The notes below the pieces were generated by a model. It was not told the DNA's origin and searched no databases. It was given only the letters and a program-made list of their open reading frames with translations. A stretch of 64,000 nucleotides of DNA from Salipiger mangrovisoli (lineage in GTDB: Bacteria > Pseudomonadota > Alphaproteobacteria > Rhodobacterales > Rhodobacteraceae), in assembly GCF_015223355.1 (NCBI RefSeq), contig NZ_JADFFK010000011.1, positions 124,001 through 188,000 on the forward strand. Direction: 5' to 3'. Position numbers and translations under genes: made by a program. Below, one piece after another: positions 1 to 9,284 of this stretch. The first letter of the stretch is position 1. Each line of letters starts with the position of its first letter.

Positions 1-123
1 ATACCATCCAAGGGGATTCACCCCTTAGTGATAAGCGCTTAGATGCCGACTCTCACGTCATATGTTGCTGTAATGTTCCGCTCGCGTTAGGAGGCGGAAA
101 ACAACGTACCGAGGCGGCAGCAG

Positions 124-936
124 ATGAGGAAAGAGTACGAAACGATCCTGGGCGCGGTGACCTTCTTGGCGCTGCTCTGCGCGGGGTATGCCTATTATGC
201 GCTGGAGGCGCATGTGGCCACGACGCGGGCGCTGCCGGTGATCGTCATGGGGTATGTCGCGGTGCTCGTGCTGGTGTTCAAGGCGCTCGGCCTGTCGCTC
301 ACCCGCGCGAAGCGGCAGGAGTTGACCCGTCACGTCGAGGCCCATGCCCCGGCGCTGTCACGCAACCTCCGGCTGGCGGTGAAGAAGAACGACTACAACC
401 GCGTGGTGGCCGACGAGCGGCAGGAAACGGTGCTCGAATTCCTCGACAGCGTCGATCTCTCCTTCGACTACCGCCGGATCGAGCCGGCGGTGGTCGACTA
501 CGTTCTGGCAGAGGTCGAGCGGGTCGAGGGCGAGGCGCGCGAGGGCGGTTTTGACGCCAATGACTATCCCAGCGACCCCACCGAGTTCGAGCATTGGTGC
601 GCCGCGCAGCTGCGTCATTTCGGATGGGATGCGGATGTCACCAAGCGCGGCTACGATCAGGGCATCGACATCGTGGCGCGCAAGGGCGCGCTGGTGATCG
701 GGCTCCAGGTGAAGCGCTACAATTCGCCCGTCGGCAACAAGGCGATCCAGGAGGCTTTCACCGGCAAGAACTACTACGGGCTTGCCGGGGCGGGGGTGCT
801 GGCCACCGCCGGGTTCACCCCGAGCGCGCGACGGCTGGCCGCGACGACAGGGGTGCTGCTGCTGAGCCCGCATGACCTGCCGAACATTGACCGCGAATTC
901 GGGGTCGAGAGTTTCACCGAAGCCTGGGCCATGTGA
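124..936 (+). CDS. membrane-anchored Mrr-like restriction endonuclease domain protein
   Basis: The 270-residue protein begins with two hydrophobic segments (about residues 8-28 and 36-58), followed by a charged helical linker. A C-terminal Mrr-type PD-(D/E)xK nuclease domain spans about residues 153-255. Candidate catalytic residues are D178 and D182 in 'GYDQGIDIVA' and Q195/K197 in 'LQVKRY'; Q in place of E in the last motif is common in Mrr-like enzymes. This domain usually cuts modified or foreign DNA. The membrane anchor and the absence of a methyltransferase neighbour leave its role open. The ATG at 124 is the first start after a stop-rich leader. The fold is fairly certain; the substrate is unknown. 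Confidence 0.8.
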   Translation: MRKEYETILGAVTFLALLCAGYAYYALEAHVATTRALPVIVMGYVAVLVLVFKALGLSLTRAKRQELTRHVEAHAPALSRNLRLAVKKNDYNRVVADERQETVLEFLDSVDLSFDYRRIEPAVVDYVLAEVERVEGEAREGGFDANDYPSDPTEFEHWCAAQLRHFGWDADVTKRGYDQGIDIVARKGALVIGLQVKRYNSPVGNKAIQEAFTGKNYYGLAGAGVLATAGFTPSARRLAATTGVLLLSPHDLPNIDREFGVESFTEAWAM

Positions 937-1020
937 TCGGCGCGCGCGCCCGGCGGGGGAACGCCGCGGGTCGCTCTGTTTGCGCTGGTCTTGGCGGACG
1001 GTGAGGGCGAAGCTGACCGC

Positions 1021-1332
1021 ATGAACCGCGAACACGCCTCTGCCATGTCCCCCGCCTGCTTCGAGCTGCACCGGCAGATCGATGGGCTGATCTATCGTTT
1101 CGAGCGCCACACCGGGCCGCATGGGCGTGTCGGTTTCAAGCGGACCGATGGCGAACACTGGATCTTCCGCCACGAGCGGCTCGGGTGGATCGCCGGTCAC
1201 TGGGACAGCGATGAGGTTTTCGGACGGCCCTGGGACCAGGCGCAGGTGCAGCCCGAGGCCGCCCCGCCCGAAGGCATCTGGGTCAGCCGCAAGGGTCCGA
1301 AGTCCTACGTCTACGAACTGATCTACCTCTGA
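1021..1332 (+). CDS. conserved hypothetical protein, 103 aa
   Basis: A small soluble protein rich in aromatic and charged residues, with no signal peptide or membrane segment. I recognise no family. I chose the ATG at 1021, which has an AGGG about 14 bases upstream. A TTG at 991 in the same frame would add ten residues with no better ribosome binding site. It lies 84 bases after the Mrr-like gene on the same strand and ends four bases before the convergent glycosyltransferase gene, so it could be co-transcribed with the nuclease. Confidence 0.6.
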   Translation: MNREHASAMSPACFELHRQIDGLIYRFERHTGPHGRVGFKRTDGEHWIFRHERLGWIAGHWDSDEVFGRPWDQAQVQPEAAPPEGIWVSRKGPKSYVYELIYL

Positions 1333-1336
1333 AGGC

Positions 1337-2425
1337 TCATTGCGGGCGGAAGTGGCGGTAGAAGTTGCGGAAGTAGCCGTCGGGCGAAAGCCACTCCTCC
1401 CAGATCTCGCGCATGCGCCGTTGCTGGTCGACGAATTGCTCGGGGCTGAGTGCGGCGTGGTGGTCCGCGAGGATCTGACCCGCGCGGTGATGGTCCTCCA
1501 GCGGCACCCAGACCAGTTCCTTCGGCCAGTCGAGCAGGAAGTCGTAGGGCAGGATGCAGGTCGTGTCGAGGAACAGCGGCGGGCGGCCCGCGGCCATGAT
1601 CTCGTAAAATCGCAGCGAGTAATTCCCGACACCCCGCACGCAGAGGCTGTAGTCGCTGTCCGCCAGATTGCCGAGAAACTCCTCGAGCGCGCTTTTCTTG
1701 GCCTCCATCTGCGCGGCTTCGGTCGCCTTCTTCGTGGCTCCGGCAAAGAAGTTGCCGCGCAGCACGAAGTTGGTGTCGATGCCGGGATGGTCGAGCAGGG
1801 TCTGCACCGCCTTGGCACGCAGAAACTTGTACTCGTAGCTTTTCTTCAGCGAGGCGGAATAGCCCGCCATGCGCCGCTCGGAAAAATAGGGCAGCTGCCT
1901 GCGGGCGAATTGCACCGCTCGGGATTTCGCGTTGGGCCTGAGAACCAACCCGCAGAAGCCGATCGACGGGCGCTCCTGCTTCTGGCGCAGCGGCGCGGGT
2001 CCGTTGGTGTGATCGGGCATCCAGGCGGGCAGGGCGTATTCGTGCGGTTGCCGGTCCTTTTCGATGGTCGGGGTGAACAGCAGCGCATTGGAGGCAGGGA
2101 ACTTGTAGTCGTGGTCCCGTTCGTGGAACACGATGATCCGCTTGCCGGCATCGGCGGCCTTCTGGGCGAAACGCAGGGCGACCTCGGTGGTGCCGTCGGC
2201 AAGATAGCGGTGCCAGGTGCTGGGCAACACCACGTATTCCGCTTCCTCCATCGTGTCGGTCAGCTCGAAATACCCCGCGCCGTTCTTCCTGTACTTGTCA
2301 AAGACATTGGTGCCGGCCGACCAGAAGGTGCTCTCCTCGTTGCCGTGAAACGGCAGGAGCATGGCGCAACGCATCGGGTTGACCGGGGAGGCGTAGGCAG
2401 GATCGGTGTAAATCTTCAAGCGCAT
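1337..2425 (-). CDS. exostosin family glycosyltransferase (GT47-like)
   Basis: A 362-residue cytosolic-type protein. The C-terminal half carries the exostosin signature: 'DSDYSLCVRGVGNYSLRFYE' followed by an IMAAGRPPLF segment, around residues 250-290. In bacteria this domain occurs in glycosyltransferases that build surface polysaccharide or modify cell-envelope glycans. I placed the start at the ATG at 2425 because GGAG lies about seven bases upstream on the minus strand. The longer open frame upstream has no binding site and codes for unlikely sequence. No other polysaccharide gene is adjacent, so donor and acceptor are unknown. Confidence 0.75.
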   Translation of the reverse strand: MRLKIYTDPAYASPVNPMRCAMLLPFHGNEESTFWSAGTNVFDKYRKNGAGYFELTDTMEEAEYVVLPSTWHRYLADGTTEVALRFAQKAADAGKRIIVFHERDHDYKFPASNALLFTPTIEKDRQPHEYALPAWMPDHTNGPAPLRQKQERPSIGFCGLVLRPNAKSRAVQFARRQLPYFSERRMAGYSASLKKSYEYKFLRAKAVQTLLDHPGIDTNFVLRGNFFAGATKKATEAAQMEAKKSALEEFLGNLADSDYSLCVRGVGNYSLRFYEIMAAGRPPLFLDTTCILPYDFLLDWPKELVWVPLEDHHRAGQILADHHAALSPEQFVDQQRRMREIWEEWLSPDGYFRNFYRHFRPQ

Positions 2426-2790
2426 CCAAGTGGCTCCAATCGTTATCATGGCGCCGGGGCAGGGCGCGCAGGCAAATGACTTGTGACAAAGTGTTTGAAG
2501 CGCGGAATTCGGCGAAAAGGCCGGCGCCTCGGCGAAGGTAGAAAGTGGCGCGCGGCTTGGCAAGCCGCACATGGCCGCGAAGCGGTTCCGGCTGCCCATG
2601 CAGGTGCGGACTGCCGCCGGACCGCGCCAATCCGGGCAGAAAGAGCGCGCCGCAGTAGCATGAGCGGATCGGAGCCACCGGATCTGATGCAACCACTGTT
2701 TGCTGTTCAGCTGCGCCGCCCTCTGTTACGGTTGAGTCGCATTTCGCCTGACGTACCAATACCTTTGCTTAACAAATTGGGAGCTCCGCT
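2426..2790 (+). other. intergenic promoter region between glycosyltransferase and nap operon
   Basis: About 365 bases without a convincing gene. It must hold the minus-strand promoter of the glycosyltransferase and the plus-strand promoter of the nap operon. A GGGAG ribosome binding site for napE is seen about eight bases before its ATG. I found no FNR-type site of the form TTG-N8-CAA and no clear sigma-70 promoter by eye. Confidence 0.5.
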
Positions 2791-2976
2791 ATGATCGATA
2801 GCGTGCGCCCACAGGATCCTCCGAAGCGGGAGCGTTCTTTCAAAGAGTGGTTCTATTTTCTGCTGCTCGCTTTCGGTGTCTGGCCCATTGCCGCGATCGC
2901 GGTGGTCGGCGGCTACGGGTTTCTTGTGTGGATGTTCCAGATTCTGACCGGGCCGCCAGGCCCGCCGGTTCACTAG
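2791..2976 (+). CDS. napE: periplasmic nitrate reductase subunit NapE
   Basis: A 61-residue protein with one or two hydrophobic segments (residues about 22-50) after a short basic N-terminus. Size and position at the head of napFDABC match NapE, a small inner-membrane protein of unknown function found in alphaproteobacterial nap operons such as those of Paracoccus and Rhodobacter. GGGAG lies just upstream of the ATG. The next gene, napF, begins 18 bases after the stop. Identification rests on size, topology and context more than on a motif. Confidence 0.85.
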   Translation: MIDSVRPQDPPKRERSFKEWFYFLLLAFGVWPIAAIAVVGGYGFLVWMFQILTGPPGPPVH

Positions 2977-2994
2977 CGCTGCCGGTGCCGTGTC

Positions 2995-3489
2995 GTGACT
3001 GCCAAAGCCAGCATATCCCGTCGCCAGCTTCTCCGGGGCAACCCTGTCCCACCCCCGTGGCACCCGCTGCCGCCAGCGGTGAGCCATGACGGCCTGAGCG
3101 CCTGCACCCGTTGCGGGCTTTGCGTCGAAGCCTGCCCGCAGCACGTGCTCGGGCTGGCGGTCGATGGGGTCATGCTGCTGCCCGGGGCGGGCGAATGCAG
3201 CTTTTGCGGCGCCTGCGCCGAGATCTGCCCCGAGCCGGTGTTCGATGCAATCCCCGTGATGGTGCATGTGGCGCAGATCGGTCCGGATTGCCTGGTGCGG
3301 GCGGGCATCACCTGCATGACCTGCCGCGATGCCTGCCCCGAAATGGCGATCACCCTGATCCCGCGCATCGGCGGGCCGTTCCTGCCCCACCTCGACGCGT
3401 CGGCCTGCACCGGGTGCAACGCCTGCATCGCGCCTTGTCCGGCGGATGCCATCGAAGCCGTTCCCATCAAGGCTCCCGCCGATGCCTGA
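2995..3489 (+). CDS. napF: ferredoxin-type protein NapF
   Basis: A 164-residue cytoplasmic iron-sulfur protein linked to maturation of NapA before Tat export. Four-cysteine [4Fe-4S] motifs are seen at residues 37-47, 68-78 and 138-148. A fourth, degenerate cluster ('CMTCRDAC', 107-114) may use C99. The N-terminus is basic with an SRRQLL stretch. The start is a GTG at 2995. Its last codons overlap the start of napD, indicating translational coupling. Confidence 0.9.
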   Translation: MTAKASISRRQLLRGNPVPPPWHPLPPAVSHDGLSACTRCGLCVEACPQHVLGLAVDGVMLLPGAGECSFCGACAEICPEPVFDAIPVMVHVAQIGPDCLVRAGITCMTCRDACPEMAITLIPRIGGPFLPHLDASACTGCNACIAPCPADAIEAVPIKAPADA

Positions 3490-3760
3490 CCCTCGTACCC
3501 CCGGGCCGCGCTGGCATGTCTCTTCTGCCGTCGTCACCGCCGCGCCGAGCGACATGGAGGCGGTGCGGGCGCAGGTGCTCGCGATCGATGGGGTCGAGGT
3601 GCACGGCGGCGATGCCACACGGCTCATTGTCACCATCGAAGGAACCAGCACCGGCCAGCTTGGCGACACGCTGACCCGTATCAACCTGATGCCGGGTGTC
3701 CTGGCAGCCAACATGGTCTTCGAGCACGCGGAAGACCGGGAGGACGACACATGCCCCTAG
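3482..3760 (+). CDS. napD: NapA signal-peptide-binding chaperone NapD
   Basis: A 92-residue cytoplasmic chaperone that binds the twin-arginine signal peptide of NapA and holds back export until the molybdenum cofactor is inserted. The sequence shows the compact ferredoxin-like NapD pattern: '[11 protein letters not shown]' near the start, then '[20 protein letters not shown]' and '[10 protein letters not shown]' near the end. The ATG at 3482 overlaps the napF stop by eight bases. The gene overlaps napA by ten bases, so napF, napD and napA form one coupled unit. Confidence 0.92.
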   Translation: MPDPRTPGPRWHVSSAVVTAAPSDMEAVRAQVLAIDGVEVHGGDATRLIVTIEGTSTGQLGDTLTRINLMPGVLAANMVFEHAEDREDDTCP

Positions 3761-6258
3761 ACCTTACACGTCGACAACTTCTCAAGGCGCAGGCCGCCGC
3801 GCTGGCGGCCAGTGCCGCGGGCCTTCCGCAGGAGGCGCTGGCCCAGCCCGTGTCGGGCGGGGTCGAGGCGCTTCAGATCAAATGGTCCAAGGCCCCCTGC
3901 CGCTTCTGCGGTACCGGCTGCGGCGTCATGGTCGGGGTCAAGGAAGGCAAGGTCGTCGCCAGCCACGGCGACATGCAGCATGAGGTCAATCGCGGCCTCA
4001 ACTGCGTGAAGGGCTATTTCCTGTCCAAGATCATGTATGGCGAGGACCGGCTGACCACGCCGCTCATGCGCAAGTCGGGCGGCGTCTATGACAAGAACGG
4101 CGAGCTGGAGCCGGTGAGCTGGGACGAGGCCTTCGACACGATGGCGGAGCGGGTCAAGTCCCTGCTCAAGGAGAAGGGGCCGGAGGCCGTGGGCATGTTC
4201 GGCTCGGGGCAGTGGACGGTGCTCGAGGGCTACGCCGCGAGCAAGCTGATGCGCGGCGGCTTCCGGTCGAACAACCTCGATCCGAACGCGCGGCACTGCA
4301 TGGCCTCGGCCGCCGTCGCCTTCATGCGCAGCTTCGGGATCGACGAGCCCATGGGCTGTTACGACGATTTCGAACATGCCGATGCCTTCGTCCTCTGGGG
4401 CTCGAACATGGCCGAGATGCATCCGATCCTCTGGACCCGGCTGGCGGACCGGCGGCTCGGCACGCCGGGGGTGAAATGCGCGGTGCTGTCGACCTTCACC
4501 CACCGCTCGATGGACCTGGCCGACATTCCCATCGTCTTCAAGCCGGGCACCGACCTGGCGATCCTCAACTACATCGCGCATCACATCATCGAAACCGGCC
4601 GGGTGAACCAGGACTTCGTCGACAAGCACACGACCTTCATGAAGGGTCAGACCGACATCGGCTACGGGTTGCGCCCCGAGCACCCGCTGGAGCAGGCGGC
4701 GACGGGCAACCAGAACGCCGCGAAGATGGAGCCGACGGATTTCGACAGTTACAGGCAGCACCTCTCGACTTACACGCTCGACTATGTGAGCGAGCTGTCG
4801 GGGGTCGAGCCGGGGTTCCTCGAAGATCTGGCCGAGCTTTACGCAGACCCCGACAAGAAGGTCATGTCGCTCTGGACCATGGGTTTCAACCAGCATGTGC
4901 GGGGCGTCTGGGCCAACCAGCTTGTCTATAACATCCACCTGTTGACCGGGAAGATCTCGGAGCCGGGCAACTCGCCCTTCTCTCTGACCGGCCAGCCCTC
5001 GGCCTGCGGCACGGCGCGCGAGGTGGGCACCTTTGCCCACCGGCTGCCCGCCGACATGGTGGTGACCAACCCCGAGCATGTGGAACATGCCGAGGAGCTG
5101 TGGAAGCTGCCGCATGGGCTGCTCAACACCGTGCCGGGCTACCATGCTGTGCTGCAGGACCGGATGCTGAAGGACGGCAAGCTCAACTTCTACTGGGTAC
5201 AGGTGAACAACAACCTGCAGGCCGCGCCGAACTCGTCGAACGAGACCTATCTCGGCTACCGCAACCCCGACAATATGATCGTGGTCTCGGATGCCTATCC
5301 CACGGTCACCGCCATGGCGGCGGACATCGTGCTGCCCGCTGCCATGTGGGTCGAGAAAGAGGGTGTCTACGGCAATGCCGAGCGCCGCACCGCCGCCTGG
5401 CACCAGATGGTGAACGCGCCGGGGGAAGCGCGCTCGGACCTCTGGCAGCTGGTGGAGTTCTCGAAACGCTTCACCACCGACGAGGTCTGGCCGGCGGAGC
5501 TTCTCGAGGCCAACCCCGAGTACAAGGGCAAGACCCTTTTCGACGTGCTTTATGCCAACGGGCAGGTCGACCAGTTCCCATTGAGCGAACTGCGCGAGGA
5601 CTACGAGAACCAGGAGTCCAGGGATTTCGGCTTCTACCTGCAAAAGGGGCTTTTCGAGGAATACGCCGCCTTCGGACGCGGCCATGGCCATGACCTTGCG
5701 CCCTACGACGTCTACCAGGCCGACGAGACGCGGGGCCTGCGCTGGCCGGTGGTCGATGGCAAGGAGACGCTCTGGCGCTTCCGCGAAGGCTACGACCCCT
5801 ACGTGAAGGCGGGGGCCGACGTCGAGTTCTATGGCCGGCCGGACGGGCGCGCGGTGATCATCTCGGTGCCCTACGAGCCGCCCGCCGAAAGCCCTGACGA
5901 CGAGTTCGACATGTGGCTGGTCACCGGCCGGGTGCTGGAGCACTGGCACTCGGGCTCGATGACCCTGCGCGTCCCCGAGCTCTACAAGGCGTTTCCGGGG
6001 GCCAAGGTCTTCATGAACGCGGTGGACGCGCGCGAGCGCGGGCTCAATCAGGGCATGGAGGTACGGGTGATCTCGCGCCGCGGCGAAATCCGCAGCCGGA
6101 TCGAGACGCGCGGGCGCAACCGGATGCCGCCCGGCGTGATCTTCGTGCCGTGGTTCGACGCCAGCCAGCTGATCAACAAGGTGACGCTCGACGCCACCGA
6201 TCCGATCTCGAAACAGACCGACTTCAAGAAATGCGCGGTCCGGGTGGAGGCAGTGTGA
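3751..6258 (+). CDS. napA: periplasmic nitrate reductase catalytic subunit NapA
   Basis: An 835-residue molybdopterin enzyme that reduces nitrate to nitrite in the periplasm. A twin-arginine signal ('TRRQLLK', residues 6-12) precedes a cleavage region near 'ALAQP'. The [4Fe-4S] cluster ligands are C50, C53, C57 and C85. C183 in 'NARHCMASA' is the expected molybdenum ligand. Domain order is the 4Fe-4S Mop domain, the molybdopterin oxidoreductase core and the C-terminal dinucleotide-binding domain ('[18 protein letters not shown]'). Full length for the family. It overlaps napD at the start and shares the stop/start GTGATG junction with napB. Confidence 0.97.
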   Translation: MPLDLTRRQLLKAQAAALAASAAGLPQEALAQPVSGGVEALQIKWSKAPCRFCGTGCGVMVGVKEGKVVASHGDMQHEVNRGLNCVKGYFLSKIMYGEDRLTTPLMRKSGGVYDKNGELEPVSWDEAFDTMAERVKSLLKEKGPEAVGMFGSGQWTVLEGYAASKLMRGGFRSNNLDPNARHCMASAAVAFMRSFGIDEPMGCYDDFEHADAFVLWGSNMAEMHPILWTRLADRRLGTPGVKCAVLSTFTHRSMDLADIPIVFKPGTDLAILNYIAHHIIETGRVNQDFVDKHTTFMKGQTDIGYGLRPEHPLEQAATGNQNAAKMEPTDFDSYRQHLSTYTLDYVSELSGVEPGFLEDLAELYADPDKKVMSLWTMGFNQHVRGVWANQLVYNIHLLTGKISEPGNSPFSLTGQPSACGTAREVGTFAHRLPADMVVTNPEHVEHAEELWKLPHGLLNTVPGYHAVLQDRMLKDGKLNFYWVQVNNNLQAAPNSSNETYLGYRNPDNMIVVSDAYPTVTAMAADIVLPAAMWVEKEGVYGNAERRTAAWHQMVNAPGEARSDLWQLVEFSKRFTTDEVWPAELLEANPEYKGKTLFDVLYANGQVDQFPLSELREDYENQESRDFGFYLQKGLFEEYAAFGRGHGHDLAPYDVYQADETRGLRWPVVDGKETLWRFREGYDPYVKAGADVEFYGRPDGRAVIISVPYEPPAESPDDEFDMWLVTGRVLEHWHSGSMTLRVPELYKAFPGAKVFMNAVDARERGLNQGMEVRVISRRGEIRSRIETRGRNRMPPGVIFVPWFDASQLINKVTLDATDPISKQTDFKKCAVRVEAV

Positions 6259-6728
6259 TGCGACAGTTGGCAACGACCCTCGGTCTCGTCGTCGCGCTTG
6301 TCGGCGGCATGGCCCTTGCTCAATCCGTCCGCGAGCCGGTCAGCGAATTGACCGGCCCCAGCCCCAACCCGATGGAGCCGGTCGCAGCGGCCCCGCTCGA
6401 ACGCATGGTGACCGACGACGTGCGGCTCATGCGGGCCTATCCCGAGCAGCCGCCGATCATCCCGCATTCGATCGAGGGCTACGAGCTTTCGGTCAATGCC
6501 AACCGCTGCCTGTCGTGCCACAAGCGCGAAACCTCGCTGGGCACCGGCGCACCGATGATCTCGATCACCCATTACATGACGCGCGACGCACAGATGCTCG
6601 CCGACGTCTCGCCCCGGCGCTACTTCTGCACCCAGTGCCACGTGCCGCAGGCCGACACCGCGGCGTTGATCGGCAACAGCTTCACCGACATGGCCGAGAT
6701 GGGCGCGACCGGCGCGGGGAGCGAATGA
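6258..6728 (+). CDS. napB: periplasmic nitrate reductase diheme cytochrome c subunit NapB
   Basis: A 156-residue electron-transfer subunit of NapAB. A Sec signal peptide covers about residues 1-21, ending 'GGMALAQ'. Two CXXCH heme c sites lie at 84-88 and 124-128, with 'ISITHY' histidines between them as likely distal ligands. It receives electrons from NapC and passes them to the NapA iron-sulfur cluster. The ATG overlaps the last base of the napA stop, and napC starts one base after its own stop. Confidence 0.95.
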   Translation: MRQLATTLGLVVALVGGMALAQSVREPVSELTGPSPNPMEPVAAAPLERMVTDDVRLMRAYPEQPPIIPHSIEGYELSVNANRCLSCHKRETSLGTGAPMISITHYMTRDAQMLADVSPRRYFCTQCHVPQADTAALIGNSFTDMAEMGATGAGSE

Positions 6729-6729
6729 C

Positions 6730-7416
6730 ATGCGCTTCATCACGGGAATATTCCGCTGGTTCTGGGGGGTGGTCACTACCCCCGCCACCACGCTCGGCCT
6801 AGGCTTTCTGGTGCTTGGCGGCTTCATCGGCGGGGTGCTGTTCTGGGGCGGCTTCAACACCGCGCTGGAGATCACCAACACCGAGGAGTTCTGCATCTCG
6901 TGCCACGAGATGAAGGACAACGTCTACGAAGAGCTCTCGCATACCGTGCACTTCTCGAACCGCTCGGGGGTGCGCGCCGAATGCCCGGCTTGCCACGTGC
7001 CGCACGAATGGACGCGCAAGATCGCCCGCAAGATGCAGGCCTCGAAGGAGGTTTGGGGGAAGATCTTCGGCACCATCGACACGCGCCAGAAGTTCCTCGA
7101 GCACCGGATCGTTCTTGCGAAGCGCGAATGGGCGCGGCTGAAGGCCAACGACAGCCTGGAATGCCGCAATTGTCACACCGCGGTGGCCATGGACCTGTCG
7201 AAACAGTCGCCGCGGGCGGCGAACATCCACAGCCAGTACATGCTGACCGGCCAGCGCACCTGCATCGACTGCCACAAGGGCATCGCCCACCAGCTTCCCG
7301 ACATGACCGGGGTGGAGCCGGGATGGATCGTGCCCGACGAGCTGCGCGGCAATCCCGGCGGCACCGATGGCGCGGAGATCCAGAGCTACCTTCTCGACCA
7401 GGCCAGCGAGGGCTAG
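6730..7416 (+). CDS. napC: membrane-anchored tetraheme cytochrome c NapC
   Basis: A 228-residue NapC/NirT-family quinol dehydrogenase. One N-terminal membrane anchor (about residues 18-42) holds a periplasmic domain with four CXXCH sites at 55-59, 85-89, 145-149 and 178-182. It takes electrons from ubiquinol and feeds NapB. With no napGH in the operon, NapC should be the main quinol route, as in Paracoccus-type nap systems. It is the last gene before a hairpin terminator. Confidence 0.95.
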   Translation: MRFITGIFRWFWGVVTTPATTLGLGFLVLGGFIGGVLFWGGFNTALEITNTEEFCISCHEMKDNVYEELSHTVHFSNRSGVRAECPACHVPHEWTRKIARKMQASKEVWGKIFGTIDTRQKFLEHRIVLAKREWARLKANDSLECRNCHTAVAMDLSKQSPRAANIHSQYMLTGQRTCIDCHKGIAHQLPDMTGVEPGWIVPDELRGNPGGTDGAEIQSYLLDQASEG

Positions 7417-7446
7417 GGGCGCAGCGGCTGCGGACCGGAGGCGCGG

Positions 7447-7475
7447 GGCGCGGGACAAATCCCGCGCCATTTCCG
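7447..7475 (+). terminator. putative terminator after nap operon
   Basis: A perfect 8-bp stem (GGCGCGGG / CCCGCGCC) with an ACAAAT loop, followed by ATTTCC, about 30 bases after the napC stop. The T tract is weak, but the position between the nap operon and trpB supports termination. Confidence 0.6.
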
Positions 7476-7551
7476 CTGGCCACGCGCGTGACCTCTGGTC
7501 ATTGGCCGCGCGCTTGCTTTAGAGAGGAGAAAATTCTGCGGGAGAGACGCG

Positions 7552-8772
7552 ATGGACGATCTGGTCAATTCCTTCATGACGGGCCCCGACGAGAAGGGCC
7601 GGTTCGGCATCTACGGCGGGCGCTTCGTGTCCGAGACGCTCATGCCGCTGATCCTCGAGCTCGAGGATCAGTACGAGCGCGCCAAGACCGACCAGAGCTT
7701 CTGGGACGAGATGGACTGGCTGTGGAAGCACTATGTCGGCCGCCCCTCGCCGCTCTACTACGCCGAGCGCCTGTCCGACCACCTCGGCGGTGCCAAGGTC
7801 TACTTCAAGCGCGACGAGCTGAACCACACCGGCGCGCATAAGATCAACAACGTGCTGGGCCAGATCATTCTCGCCAAGCGCATGGGCAAGACCCGCATCA
7901 TCGCCGAGACCGGTGCCGGCCAGCACGGCGTGGCGACGGCGACGGTCTGCGCCAAGTTCGGCCTGAAGTGCGTCGTCTACATGGGCGCGCATGACGTCGA
8001 GCGCCAGCAGCCCAACGTCTTCCGCATGCGCCTTCTGGGCGCCGAGGTGGTCCCGGTGACCTCCGGCCGCGGCACGCTGAAGGATGCGATGAACGACGCG
8101 CTGCGCGACTGGGTGACCAACGTGCGCGACACCTTCTACTGCATCGGCACGGTGGCGGGTCCGCACCCCTATCCGGCGATGGTCCGCGATTTCCAGTCGA
8201 TCATCGGCAAGGAAACCAAGGAGCAGATCCTCGAGCAGGAGGGCCGACTGCCCGACACGATCATCGCCGCGATCGGCGGTGGCTCGAACGCCATGGGCCT
8301 GTTCTACCCGTTCCTCGACGACAAGGACGTGCGCATCATCGGCGTCGAGGCCGGCGGCAAGGGCGTCAACGAGAAGATGGAGCATTGCGCCTCTCTCACC
8401 GGCGGCCGCCCCGGCGTGCTGCATGGCAACCGCACCTACCTGCTGCAGGACGACGACGGCCAGATCCTCGAGGGCTTCTCGATCTCGGCGGGTCTCGACT
8501 ATCCGGGCATCGGGCCGGAACACGCCTGGCTGCATGACACCGGCCGCGCCGAATACGTGGCGATCACCGACAAGGAGGCGCTCGAGGCGTTCCAGCTCTC
8601 CTGCGCGCTCGAGGGGATCATCCCGGCGCTCGAGCCGAGCCATGCGCTGGCCCACGTGATGAAGATCGCGCCCGATCTGCCGAAAGACCACATCATCGTC
8701 ATGAACATGTGCGGCCGCGGCGACAAGGACATCTTCGCCGTCGCCAAGCACCTCGGCGTCGAGATCGCCTGA
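7552..8772 (+). CDS. trpB: tryptophan synthase beta chain
   Basis: A 406-residue PLP enzyme joining indole and serine to make tryptophan, normally in an alpha2-beta2 complex with TrpA. The PLP lysine is K97 in 'HTGAHKINN', and the phosphate-binding loop is 'GGGSNAMG'. Length matches TrpB1-type enzymes. A GGGAGAGA ribosome binding site precedes the ATG. No trpF or trpA gene is nearby: upstream is the nap operon and downstream is a convergent gene, so it appears to be transcribed alone. Confidence 0.97.
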   Translation: MDDLVNSFMTGPDEKGRFGIYGGRFVSETLMPLILELEDQYERAKTDQSFWDEMDWLWKHYVGRPSPLYYAERLSDHLGGAKVYFKRDELNHTGAHKINNVLGQIILAKRMGKTRIIAETGAGQHGVATATVCAKFGLKCVVYMGAHDVERQQPNVFRMRLLGAEVVPVTSGRGTLKDAMNDALRDWVTNVRDTFYCIGTVAGPHPYPAMVRDFQSIIGKETKEQILEQEGRLPDTIIAAIGGGSNAMGLFYPFLDDKDVRIIGVEAGGKGVNEKMEHCASLTGGRPGVLHGNRTYLLQDDDGQILEGFSISAGLDYPGIGPEHAWLHDTGRAEYVAITDKEALEAFQLSCALEGIIPALEPSHALAHVMKIAPDLPKDHIIVMNMCGRGDKDIFAVAKHLGVEIA

Positions 8773-8793
8773 GGCTCCGGCCCACGCATCGGG

Positions 8794-8815
8794 TCCGGGC
8801 GGATCATCGCCCGGA
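8794..8815. terminator. hairpin between convergent trpB and GFA gene
   Basis: A perfect 8-bp inverted repeat (TCCGGGCG / CGCCCGGA) with a six-base loop, sitting between two convergent gene ends. It lacks a T tract on either strand, so it may act as a weak bidirectional terminator or 3'-end stabiliser. Confidence 0.45.
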
Positions 8816-8823
8816 TCACCAGC

Positions 8824-9216
8824 CTAATCCTCGCGCCGCCCCGTGCCCTCTCGGTTGCCCGTGTAGTGATGCGCCAGCGGGAACTCCGGCAGCCACGGCT
8901 CGCGCCGCACCGTCCAGTTCTCGTAGCTCGGAACCAGCTGTCCCGGCGCGTCGAGCGTGCCGAGATGCAGCTCGATCTCGTCCCCGTCCACCGCAAACAC
9001 GGATGAGCCGCAGAGCGGACAGAAGTGCCGCCCGTTGTAGCCGCGCGTCTCGCCGGTCACCGTGACCGCGTGGTCCGGGAACATCGCGGCGGCATAGAAC
9101 AGCGCGCCATGATGCTTGCGGCAGTCGAGACAATGGCAGAGGCCGACCCGGTAGGGTTCACCCTCTGCCCGGATCCGGACCGCGCCGCAGAGGCAGCCGC
9201 CTTCGTGGTGTTTCAT
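8824..9216 (-). CDS. GFA family (CENP-V/GFA domain) zinc-binding protein
   Basis: A 130-residue protein of the family named after glutathione-dependent formaldehyde-activating enzyme. Cysteine motifs that bind zinc are visible: 'GGCLCG' (residues 6-11), 'CHCLDCRK' near 30 and 'CPLCGS' near 64. Most members have no proven reaction, so only a small-thiol or aldehyde-related role can be suggested. I started at the ATG at 9216, which has GGAGG about ten bases upstream; the ATG further upstream lacks a site. It lies 68 bases downstream of btuD on the same strand and might be read through from the btu operon. Confidence 0.8.
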   Translation of the reverse strand: MKHHEGGCLCGAVRIRAEGEPYRVGLCHCLDCRKHHGALFYAAAMFPDHAVTVTGETRGYNGRHFCPLCGSSVFAVDGDEIELHLGTLDAPGQLVPSYENWTVRREPWLPEFPLAHHYTGNREGTGRRED

Positions 9217-9284
9217 CGCGCTGGTCCTCCGGTCTGGCCCTGCATGGAAGGTATCGCCCAAGGCGCACCCGGCAAGCCCTGCGC

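Noticed and set aside
9-30. AAGGGG-ATTCA-CCCCTT hairpin at the left edge
   Set aside because: Six pairs only, no T tract, and the upstream gene context is outside the window, so a terminator call cannot be supported.
2758-2778. TTTG-CTTAA-CAAA inverted repeat near the napE start as an FNR/Dnr box
   Set aside because: The spacer is five bases and not the N8 arrangement between TTG and CAA, and it lies too close to the ribosome binding site.
3757-6273. Long open frame of about 838 codons antisense to napA
   Set aside because: It mirrors the high-GC codon pattern of napA, has no plausible start or ribosome binding site, and its protein is a Arg/His/Val-rich shadow with no domain.
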